From NCBI RefSeq assembly GCF_007827815.1, contig NZ_VITH01000026.1, forward strand, positions 1 through 48,507: a stretch of 48,507 nucleotides of DNA. Reading direction: 5' to 3'. This DNA is from Azospirillum brasilense. GTDB taxonomy: Bacteria > Pseudomonadota > Alphaproteobacteria > Azospirillales > Azospirillaceae. Below are positions 39,945-48,507 of the stretch, piece by piece. The position numbers and the translations under genes were made by a program. Each line of letters begins with the position of its first letter. Position 1 is the stretch's first letter. Below the pieces are notes generated by a model. That model saw only the letters and a list, made by a program, of their open reading frames with translations. It made no database searches and was not told where the DNA came from.

Positions 39945-40020
39945 TGGTGATCCGGGTGGGATTCGAACCCACGGCCACATGATTAAAAGTCACGTGCTCT
40001 ACCGACTGAGCTACCGGATC
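39945..40020 (-). tRNA. tRNA-Lys (anticodon TTT), presumed attachment site
   Basis: Read on the minus strand, the 76 bases fold as a full cloverleaf: acceptor GATCCGG with CCGGATC, D-arm GCTC/GAGC, anticodon loop CTTTTAA with TTT, T-arm GTGGG-TTCGAAT-CCCAC, discriminator A and encoded CCA. The 3' end faces the prophage, as when an integrase uses the 3' part of a tRNA gene and the phage restores it. The other copy of the core would lie left of the window. Confidence 0.97.
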
Positions 40021-40140
40021 ACAGAAGCGTACGGCCTGTCGCCGATGCGGGGCGCAACATAGGGGCCAGTGACTCCCCCGTCAACAGCGGGGTTGGGCGG
40101 AGCGTACAAAAATTTCGCCATCCGCCGCCGCTGTTCGGCG

Positions 40141-40689
40141 TCACTGCTTAAGGGTCTGCACTTTCTTGTTGGCGTCGCCGTTGCCGGCTTCCAGGGCGAA
40201 ACGCTCGGCCAGATGATCGGCCACGCGGCCGCTGACAAAGCCGCGGATGTCGCCGCCCAGGCGCCCGATCTCCTTGACGAAGCGCGAGGAGATGAACTGG
40301 CTCTTCTCCGAGGCCATGAGGAACATGGTCTCGATCTTCGGGTTCAGACGGGCGTTCATGCCCGCCATCTGGAACTCGTACTCGAAATCGGAAACCGCCC
40401 GCAGGCCGCGGATGATCACGGTGGCGTTCACCTCCACCGCAAAATGCATCAGCAGCGTGTCGAAGGCCCGCACCTCGATGCTGGCCCCCGCGTTGTTGAG
40501 GGCGGTCACGTCCTCCCGGACCATCGCCACCCGCTCGTCCGTCGAGAAGAGCGGCCCCTTGCCGGCGTTGCGGGCGACGCCGACGATCAGGTGATCGACG
40601 AGGCGCGACGCCCGCTGGATGATGTCCATGTGCCCGTTGGTGATCGGGTCGAAGGTGCCGGGATAGACACCGATGCGGCGCTTGGCCAT
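40141..40689 (-). CDS. coaD: Pantetheine-phosphate adenylyltransferase
   Basis: The 182-residue host enzyme transfers AMP from ATP to 4'-phosphopantetheine, giving dephospho-CoA, the penultimate step of coenzyme A synthesis in the cytoplasm. Motifs read clearly: GVYPGTFDPITNGHMDII near residues 7-24 (the T/HxGH nucleotidyl transfer motif), RGLRAVSDFEYEFQMAGMN near 93-111, and FISSRFVKEIGRLGGD near 130-145 (ISSxxVR-like). The C-terminus is about 15 residues longer than in E. coli. It follows gyrA with a 21-base gap and is likely co-transcribed with it. Confidence 0.97.
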   Translation of the reverse strand: MAKRRIGVYPGTFDPITNGHMDIIQRASRLVDHLIVGVARNAGKGPLFSTDERVAMVREDVTALNNAGASIEVRAFDTLLMHFAVEVNATVIIRGLRAVSDFEYEFQMAGMNARLNPKIETMFLMASEKSQFISSRFVKEIGRLGGDIRGFVSGRVADHLAERFALEAGNGDANKKVQTLKQ

Positions 40690-40710
40690 GGGAGTACCTT
40701 CCGCCTCTTC

Positions 40711-43524
<2,814 letters not shown>

Positions 43525-43626
43525 GGAGACAAACTCATTCTACGGGCTGCGGCGATGCTCGGTGTTCAGCGCTTGCTGTTCAACGCACTCGGTTCAACAC
43601 TTAAGGCTCAACGGTGCTCGTCCGCA

Positions 43627-43641
43627 CGGCCCTTCGGGCCG
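43627..43641. promoter_or_regulatory. Small GC hairpin in the gyrA upstream region
   Basis: CGGCCC/GGGCCG pair around TTC about 100 bases before gyrA. The 200-base gap also has several GTTCAAC-like repeats. Supercoiling control of gyrA promoters is general knowledge, but this hairpin has no demonstrated role. Confidence 0.3.
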
Positions 43642-43724
43642 CTGCATGTAATATAAGAATTCCTATCAGCTTTCGCATGTGCACACAACGCTCCGGCAAT
43701 CCCACGGTTTCTGGCCTTTGCAGG

Positions 43725-45104
43725 TCAATGGCCTCCGGCCTTGGCGGACCGGGGGCGGCTCAACAGCGCGAAGCGCAGCGAAAGGATGGTCACGGATACC
43801 ACACTGGCGATCAAAATTCCCTCAAAAAGACCACGCGCGCCGCGGTCCAACCCGAAGGCGAGCAGGGCCGACACCGGAATCATCACCACCGCGTAGGAGA
43901 TGAAGTGCAGCGCGGTGGGGACCCAGGCGTCGCCGCGCCCGCGCAACGCGTTCGCCATGACCACCTGCCCGCCGTCGGCCACCAGAACCCAGGCGGTGAA
44001 GGCGATCAGCGGCGCCACCGCGGCGATCAGTTCAGGGTCGGCGCTGTAGATGGCGGCCAGCGGCTCCGGCACCCAGCGGTAGAGCACACCGACTCCGGCC
44101 AGGATCAGGCTGGTGACCGCCAGCCCCGTCCAGCCGGCCAGCGCCATGTCCAGCGGGTCACGCCGGCCATAGGCCACCCCCACCCGCACCGCCGTGGCCG
44201 AGGCCAGCCCGACCGCCGCCATGAAGGGCAGCGCCGTCAGGTTCAGCCCGACCGTGTAGGCACCGAGCGCCAGCGGCGAGATCATCCCGGCGAACAGCCC
44301 CAGCGTGGCGAAGGCGCCGCTCTCCACGCCCAGGCTGACCCCGGCGGCGTAGCCGAGATGGCGCTGCTTGCGGCTGCCGCTCCACCAGTCGCGGACCGGG
44401 TCGCGCACCGCCCAGCGGGCGTGGTCGCTCATGTGCCAGGCGTAGAAGGCAAGGCCGAGCCCCATCCCCCAGCGCACGGCCGTGGTCGCCCAGGCCGAAC
44501 CGACCGCTCCCAGGGCCGGGAAGCCGCCATGCCCCCAGACCAGCATCCAGGCGAGCAGAGCGTTCAGGAGATTGCCGAGGATCATCGCCACCATGCCCGG
44601 CACGGGCCTCTTCAGCCCTTCCAGAAAGAAGCCGGTGGCGACGTACAGCATCATGCCCGGCATGCCGAAGCCGAGCACCGCCATCACCCGACCGCCGCCC
44701 GCCGCCAGATCCGCGGACTGGCCGGTCAGGCGGAAGAAGGGCTCCCCGGCCAGCGAGGCCAGGGCGAAGAGGATGCCGAGGAGCAGCGCGTAGGGAATCG
44801 CCCGGCGCCAGACGCGCCCGCACTCGGCGTCCTGCCCCGCCCCCAGGGCATGGGCGGTCACCGCCACCACGCCCATCATCAGCCCGACGCCGGTGGTGAC
44901 CAGCAGGTTGGCCGGCAGATGGGCCAGCCCGTAATAGGCCAGCTCCTGCGCGCTGTAGCGGCCGACGATGGCCGTATCCACCGCCATCATGACGACCAGA
45001 CCGGCGCGCGAGACGATGACCGGGGCGGCCAGCCGCAGGAGTTCGCCGGCATGGGTGCGCAGACGGTCGGCCAGGAGAGGGGCGGGAATGGCGTGGTCGG
45101 GCAT
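43725..45104 (-). CDS. MATE-family efflux transporter
   Basis: The 459-residue membrane protein has about 12 transmembrane spans. The family segments LAAPVIVSRAGLVVMMAVDTAIVGRYSAQELAYYGLA near residues 22-60 and LGAVGSAWATTAVRWGMGLG near 210-228 are typical of MATE exporters, which extrude drugs or metabolites in exchange for Na+ or H+. The start is taken at ATG 45104; upstream in-frame sequence is long but lacks similarity. Substrate cannot be told. It is transcribed toward gyrA and diverges from the entericidin gene. Confidence 0.92.
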   Translation of the reverse strand: MPDHAIPAPLLADRLRTHAGELLRLAAPVIVSRAGLVVMMAVDTAIVGRYSAQELAYYGLAHLPANLLVTTGVGLMMGVVAVTAHALGAGQDAECGRVWRRAIPYALLLGILFALASLAGEPFFRLTGQSADLAAGGGRVMAVLGFGMPGMMLYVATGFFLEGLKRPVPGMVAMILGNLLNALLAWMLVWGHGGFPALGAVGSAWATTAVRWGMGLGLAFYAWHMSDHARWAVRDPVRDWWSGSRKQRHLGYAAGVSLGVESGAFATLGLFAGMISPLALGAYTVGLNLTALPFMAAVGLASATAVRVGVAYGRRDPLDMALAGWTGLAVTSLILAGVGVLYRWVPEPLAAIYSADPELIAAVAPLIAFTAWVLVADGGQVVMANALRGRGDAWVPTALHFISYAVVMIPVSALLAFGLDRGARGLFEGILIASVVSVTILSLRFALLSRPRSAKAGGH

Positions 45105-45314
45105 GATCAAGGCTGTCGGTCGCTTGTGTGTGGGGCGCTTGTGTTCGGTTGTCACCGCCGGTGGCGGAACCGGCCATCTTGACCGTGCGACGTACCACGT
45201 CAAGTGGCGGCTTATTGTCCTTCCGCCCTGTTGCAAATCCGCCGAATGGGCCGGAACCAACGCCCGCGGCGGCGCGTTGACGAAGCAACAGCATCCATTG
45301 AGGAGTTCGGGATC

Positions 45315-45467
45315 ATGAGCCGCGCCATGCCGTTCCCCGTCCGCCAGATTGCCCTCGCCAGCTTCGTCCTGACCTTCGCCGCGCTGCTCGTCGGCTGCAA
45401 CACGGTCGAAGGGGCCGGGCAGGATGTCCAGGCCGGCGGCCGCGCCGTTGAGCGCGCCGCCGAGTGA
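45315..45467 (+). CDS. Entericidin-like small lipoprotein
   Basis: The 50-residue protein has a signal peptide with lipobox (FVLTFAALLVGCNTVEGAGQ) and the family motif GCNTVEGAGQDVQAGGRAVE. Entericidins A and B of enterobacteria are cell-envelope lipoproteins linked to stationary phase. Start ATG 45315 has a GAGGAG-like site; a second ATG at 45327 is possible. Similar small genes are common in alphaproteobacteria and often annotated as such. Confidence 0.88.
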   Translation: MSRAMPFPVRQIALASFVLTFAALLVGCNTVEGAGQDVQAGGRAVERAAE

Positions 45468-45508
45468 CGCGCCCGCCCACACCTTATCAACCACAGAGAG
45501 CCATCCGC

Positions 45509-45697
45509 ATGAGCGATCCCATGACGCCGGAACGGCCCACCGAGGTGCCGCCGCCGAGCAACCCGAACACCCCGCAGCCGGACCGTCCGACCACGCCGGA
45601 CCCCTACCCGGTTCCCGAGAATCCCGACACCCCTCCGGAGATGCCGCCGCCGGCGGACCAGCCGACTCCGGGCATGCCGACGCCGACCCAGGCGTAA
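45509..45697 (+). CDS. Proline-rich small protein
   Basis: The 62 residues (MSDPMTPERPTEVPPPSNPN...) are nearly all proline, threonine, asparagine and acidic residues, with PTP and PPP repeats and no predicted fold. CAGAGAG precedes ATG 45509. It follows the entericidin gene by 41 bases and is probably in the same unit. Function unknown. Confidence 0.65.
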   Translation: MSDPMTPERPTEVPPPSNPNTPQPDRPTTPDPYPVPENPDTPPEMPPPADQPTPGMPTPTQA

Positions 45698-45741
45698 GGC
45701 GCCGGGCGCGACGACCGACCGGTGACCGCCGATGCGAAAAC

Positions 45742-45774
45742 GGCCGGGGCCCTCAGGCTCCGGCCTTCTTCTTT
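45742..45774 (+). terminator. Terminator after the proline-rich gene
   Basis: GGCCGG at 45742-45747 pairs with CCGGCC at 45760-45765, extended inside, followed by TTCTTCTTT. It closes the entericidin unit. Confidence 0.75.
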
Positions 45775-45870
45775 GTCCGAAGCCCCTGCACCGAAAGTCG
45801 AATATTCGAATCTGGAAACAACACCGAAACACAAGGGCAACAAGTCCCAAGGGACCGTGGCAAAAATTGG

Positions 45871-45894
45871 CACCGATGAGCACGGTGTTTTTTT
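45871..45894 (+). terminator. Second hairpin with T7 run
   Basis: CACCG and CGGTG (45871-45875 and 45883-45887) pair, followed by TTTTTTT. It stands about 60 bases before the RTX gene and could protect that gene from read-through or act in its leader. Confidence 0.6.
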
Positions 45895-45953
45895 ACCTTT
45901 CCGCCACCCCACCTCAATGTTAACGATTTGTTAATTATTGAGGAGAGGCAACC

Positions 45954-46580
45954 ATGGCTAGGTTTTCGGGAACCAACGCCGCCGAACGCTACCTCGGCAC
46001 CGACGCCGCCGACACGGTCTATGGCAACGGGGGGAATGATTCGCTTTCCGGAGGTCTCGGCAACGATTTCCTGGATGGCGGGCTCGGGAACGACTGGTTG
46101 GGCGATCCCTACGCCGGCGATCCGGGAAACGACCGTATGTATGGACGCCAGGGCAACGACCAGCTGTTCGGCGGGGCCGGGAACGACTGGCTGGACGGCG
46201 GATCGGGCAATGACACGGTGAAGGGCGGGCGCGGCGACGACACGCTGGTCGGCGGAACCGGCGATGATTGGCTGATCGACACGCTGCGCGACGACGGGTC
46301 CGACGTTTTCCTGCCCGGCGCCGGCAACGACCATATGGTCAGCTACCGCGACGGAGCGACGGACATCTTCCGATTCGACGTGGCGCCGGGCGGCTTCGGC
46401 ACCGACGACATCAGCTACTTCGAGGCCGGGATCGATCGCCTCGAGTTCCGCGGCTTCTCCGCTGCCGACCTGACCGTCTCCACGACCGCGACCAACACGT
46501 CCTTCGGCTTCCGGGACGGGTCGTCGCTGACCGTGGACTCGGTGGGGCTGATCGCGGGCCGCGATTATGTGTTCACATGA
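45954..46580 (+). CDS. RTX-type calcium-binding protein
   Basis: The 208-residue protein has about nine GGxGND/D-type nonapeptide repeats over residues 20-110 (GGNDSLSGGLGNDFLDGG and similar), which form a calcium-binding beta roll. The C-terminal region (ISYFEAGIDRLEFRGFSAAD) resembles the uncleaved secretion signal region of type I-exported RTX proteins. GAGGAGAGG precedes ATG 45954. It is small and lacks an enzymatic domain. No type I exporter gene is in the window, so secretion is inferred. Confidence 0.9.
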   Translation: MARFSGTNAAERYLGTDAADTVYGNGGNDSLSGGLGNDFLDGGLGNDWLGDPYAGDPGNDRMYGRQGNDQLFGGAGNDWLDGGSGNDTVKGGRGDDTLVGGTGDDWLIDTLRDDGSDVFLPGAGNDHMVSYRDGATDIFRFDVAPGGFGTDDISYFEAGIDRLEFRGFSAADLTVSTTATNTSFGFRDGSSLTVDSVGLIAGRDYVFT

Positions 46581-46647
46581 TCTGTCGTTCGGCGGACCGG
46601 CCCCTTTATCTGAAGGAAGTACCGCGGGCATGAGGGGCTGATGGCAC

Positions 46648-46680
46648 AAGGGGCGTGGCCATGGTGGGCCGCGCCCTTTT
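46648..46680 (+). terminator. Terminator after the RTX gene
   Basis: AAGGGGCG and GGCC arms pair with GGCC and GCGCCCTTTT around a short loop, ending in TTTT. Confidence 0.75.
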
Positions 46681-46751
46681 CCGGTCCGATCCGCGGCCCC
46701 TCCGCTCCGCTGCCGCGTTATAGCCTTGCCCACGCGACGGAGGAGCCACGC

Positions 46752-47201
46752 ATGAACCATCGACGCTTCACCCCCCGCCCCGCCACCCGGCTGCTGGCCG
46801 TCTGCGCCCTGGCCGCGCTCGGCGCCTGCGCGGAAACCGGCGCCACGCAGCGGCCCATGGCGCAGATGTCGCCGCTGGAGCTGGTCGGGCTGACCGTGCA
46901 GTCCATTCCCGAGAACCGCATCCTGGGTGCGGTGGAGGATGTCGTCGTCACCCCGGCGCGCGAGCCGGTCCAACTCGTGGTGGCGAGCGGCGCGCCGGTC
47001 CACCCGGTGAGGCGCCACGTGACGCTGGACTCCGGTCAGCTGCGCTACTCGGAAGAACGGCAGGCGCTCGTCCTCACCGAGATGAGCGCGGACCAGTTCG
47101 ACGCCCTGTTCGCCACGCCCGCCGCGATGGCGCCGGCCCTTGCCCCCGCCGGCAATCCGGCGGACGCCACCAACTGGAACCGCGCCACCGCCCCGCGCTG
47201 A
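46752..47201 (+). CDS. Predicted lipoprotein, PRC-barrel-like
   Basis: The 149-residue protein has a signal peptide with lipobox (LLAVCALAALGACAETGATQ), cysteine near residue 25. The mature part contains VEDVVVTPAREPVQLVVASG followed by VTLDSGQLRYSEERQALVL, a beta pattern like PRC-barrel proteins. GGAGGAG precedes ATG 46752. It is likely anchored in the outer membrane. Function unknown. Confidence 0.82.
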   Translation: MNHRRFTPRPATRLLAVCALAALGACAETGATQRPMAQMSPLELVGLTVQSIPENRILGAVEDVVVTPAREPVQLVVASGAPVHPVRRHVTLDSGQLRYSEERQALVLTEMSADQFDALFATPAAMAPALAPAGNPADATNWNRATAPR

Positions 47202-47211
47202 ACACCCCTTC

Positions 47212-47266
47212 GGCCGGATCTCGCGTTTCCCCGTGACGGGGCGCAAGGTCCGGCCATGGGTGGCCT
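47212..47266 (+). terminator. Long GC hairpin after the lipoprotein gene
   Basis: GGCCGGA and TCCGGCC pair (47212-47218 with 47249-47255) around an inner CCCCG/CGGGG stem; a TTCTGTCTTT region follows a few bases on. Confidence 0.5.
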
Positions 47267-47342
47267 TCTGTCTTTATGTTGATATGATATAACGTTACAT
47301 TTCCCGCGTGAGGTCTGGAGACGGACGGCGACGGGGGAAACG

Positions 47343-47594
47343 ATGATCGAAGGCATGGACGCGCCGGACGTTCCGGCGGAGTTCACAGCGGCGCTGGATT
47401 TGGTGCGGTCCCTGTGGACCGAGGGGCGCCACGAGGGCGTGCCGGAGCGGCTGGTCGCCTGGGCGATGATGGTCGAAGCGGTGGACCGCCTCGCCGCGCT
47501 GCACGGGCCGATCGCGACGGCGGGATTGCTCGACAAGTTGGGACGGGCCGTTCTGGACACCCCTCCGGGCGCCGGGCCGGGGCTGTACCAATGA
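47343..47594 (+). CDS. Hypothetical small helical protein
   Basis: The 83-residue protein (MIEGMDAPDVPAEFTAALDL...) is helical with AAALHGPIATA-like hydrophobic faces. It overlaps the next gene by ATGA, so the two are translated together. An A+T-rich tract with GATATGATATAACG upstream (about 47,279-47,294) may be its promoter. Family not recognised. Confidence 0.65.
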   Translation: MIEGMDAPDVPAEFTAALDLVRSLWTEGRHEGVPERLVAWAMMVEAVDRLAALHGPIATAGLLDKLGRAVLDTPPGAGPGLYQ

Positions 47595-47890
47595 GTGGGA
47601 TGTCCAACAACCGCTTCTACGGCGCGCGCTCATGGCGGGAAGCCAAGCCGGTGGTGCTGCATCCCCGATTCTTCGACGGGTTCCGGGATTTCCTCGACGG
47701 ACGCCCCTTCGATTACCGGGGGTTGGATGGCTGGCCGCTGCTCGACCAGCACCGCTACGAGAACGGGCGCGAGTTGGCCGCGGAGTGCCGCGCCGCCGGG
47801 ATCGCTGTGCGCTGGAGCGACCGCACGCGGATCCCGCGCGGCCTGAGGGACTTGGTGTCCGGACGTGCCCGTCGGCGCGCGGCGCCGTGA
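47591..47890 (+). CDS. Hypothetical small protein
   Basis: The 99-residue protein begins at ATG 47591 (MSGMSNNRFYGARSWREAKP) and has RFFDGFRDFLDGRPFDYRGL in the middle and a very basic end (GRARRRAAP). It is coupled to the upstream gene. The basic tail suggests nucleic acid or membrane contact. Family not recognised. Confidence 0.65.
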   Translation: MSGMSNNRFYGARSWREAKPVVLHPRFFDGFRDFLDGRPFDYRGLDGWPLLDQHRYENGRELAAECRAAGIAVRWSDRTRIPRGLRDLVSGRARRRAAP

Positions 47891-47897
47891 CAGCCGC

Positions 47898-48206
47898 TCA
47901 AAAGCGCAGGCCGGCCGCGGCGGGATTGTCGATCTGGTTGAGCGGGCAGCGGCAGGTCGGGCAGGCGATCTGGGAAAGGAGCGTGTTGCGCTGCTCCTCC
48001 GTCAGCGACACGCCGGCGGCCTGAACCGCCTCGTCGATCATCCGGCGATGATAGGCGGTGGCGCCGCAGCCCTCGTCCAGCACGCCCTTCAGATCGTCGT
48101 TCGGAATCACGCGGAACGCCGCAGCGGGACCGGACAGGGTCGCCGCGCCACCACCGACCGCGACGGCGGCAAGGGCGCGCAGGATGTGACGGCGCTGGGG
48201 GGCCAT
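47898..48206 (-). CDS. Exported protein with twin-arginine-like signal
   Basis: The 102-residue protein begins MAPQRRHILRALAAVAVGGG, then AATLSGPAAA, a twin-arginine type signal peptide although the consensus is incomplete. The mature part of about 70 residues has three cysteines (GCG, CPTCRC) that may hold a metal or form disulfides. It stands alone. Function unknown. Confidence 0.7.
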   Translation of the reverse strand: MAPQRRHILRALAAVAVGGGAATLSGPAAAFRVIPNDDLKGVLDEGCGATAYHRRMIDEAVQAAGVSLTEEQRNTLLSQIACPTCRCPLNQIDNPAAAGLRF

Positions 48207-48355
48207 GGCTGCTCCTGGATCACGGCGAACGCGTGCCGCGGAATCTCGGGTGGCAGACCCTCCCCGTCAAGTGACGATGTGGTGGCGGCGTGTCCACCAC
48301 ATCGTCTCAGTGTGAGAGCCGGCTCCAGCCGGCTGCAGTTACAGCCCAGTTGCAG

Positions 48356-48507
48356 TTACAACAGTGTCCAGCCGGTCTGCGGGTTGGTTCCCAGGATCTG
48401 AGCGGACTGGATGGTGGTTCCGTTCATGGCCCAGAGCGACAGCGCGCCGGTGCTCTGCGAGCGCCACAGGATGTCGGTCTGGCCGTCGCCGGTGAAGTCG
48501 TCGAGCT
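48356..48507 (-). CDS. FG-GAP/VCBS repeat protein, C-terminal end (partial)
   Basis: A frame entering from the right edge encodes LDDFTGDGQTDILWRSQST, then GALSLWAMNGTTI, and ends TGWTLL before TAA 48358-48356. DxTGDGxxDIL is the calcium-binding loop of FG-GAP repeats, which form beta-propellers in large secreted proteins. Only the last 49 residues are in the window. A GC hairpin (GCCGGC/GCCGGC near 48,319-48,335) follows downstream on the minus strand. Confidence 0.85.
   Translation of the reverse strand, partial: LDDFTGDGQTDILWRSQSTGALSLWAMNGTTIQSAQILGTNPQTGWTLL

Noticed and set aside
43614..45182. Plus-strand frame opposite the MATE exporter
   Set aside because: Low-complexity His/Arg/Gln composition; the minus strand gives a well-formed 12-span transporter.

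Overview
The window is a GC-rich alphaproteobacterial chromosome segment. Codon use, the neighbouring host genes (coaD, gyrA, a MATE exporter, entericidin, an RTX protein) and the style of the phage genes suggest a Rhodospirillales host, probably Azospirillum or a close relative. That placement is inference, because no marker here fixes the genus. About 39.9 kb (position 1 to about 39,944) is the right-hand part of a lambda-style siphovirus prophage. It abuts the 3' end of a tRNA-Lys(TTT) gene at 39,945-40,020. The left end of the prophage, with any lysis and tail-tip genes and the other attachment site, lies outside the window.

Prophage layout. (1) Late operon, minus strand, 17,093 down to position 1: a small membrane protein, terminase small and large subunits, gpW-like joiner, lambda-type portal, ClpP-like maturation protease, gpD-like decoration protein, gpE-type major capsid protein, head closure, neck protein, tail terminator, tail tube, an Acb2/Tad1-hairpin-like protein, tail assembly chaperone with a canonical -1 frameshift site, tape measure, and a partial tail protein. 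One plus-strand exported cargo gene interrupts it at 4,858-5,337. (2) Middle control region, 17,124-18,820: a second HTH switch with its own promoter and paired operators, a NusG/RfaH-like protein, a very long hairpin, and a noncoding AT-rich tract with 13 GTAAC/GTTAC repeats that may be the replication origin. (3) Left early operon, minus strand, 28,044 down to 17,825: small basic protein, ECF-like sigma factor, frameshifted HELGH metallopeptidase, SNF2-type helicase, DNA methyltransferase, nuclease-like protein, SF2 helicase, VRR-NUC nuclease, a hypothetical protein and a primase/helicase ATPase. (4) Immunity region, 28,045-28,777: a short XRE repressor flanked on both sides by paired operators (TTTTAGG-N5-CCTAAAA) embedded in promoter spacers. 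(5) Right early operon, plus strand, 28,778-38,268: small proteins, RecD-like helicase, coiled-coil protein, RDF/SSB-like protein, beta clamp, KilA-N protein, AlpA-like excisionase and tyrosine integrase. (6) Accessory end, 38,339-39,944: a low-GC membrane protein, a decayed IS5-type transposase with two perfect hairpins, and short direct repeats at the presumed attachment site.

How it appears to work. The short repressor would shut both early promoters by occupying their -35/-10 spacers. After derepression the left operon makes replication functions, a sigma factor and the NusG-like protein. Terminator-like hairpins stand in front of the late operon and between late gene groups, and another sits in the leader of the right early operon. 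The most coherent untested idea is that the NusG-like protein, possibly with the phage sigma factor, allows read-through of these terminators, a role filled by Q or N in lambda.

Host side, 39,945-48,507: tRNA-Lys, coaD, gyrA (wild-type residues at the usual quinolone-resistance positions), a MATE exporter, entericidin-like lipoprotein, proline-rich protein, RTX protein, a lipoprotein, two small hypothetical genes, an exported twin-arginine-like protein, and the end of an FG-GAP repeat protein.
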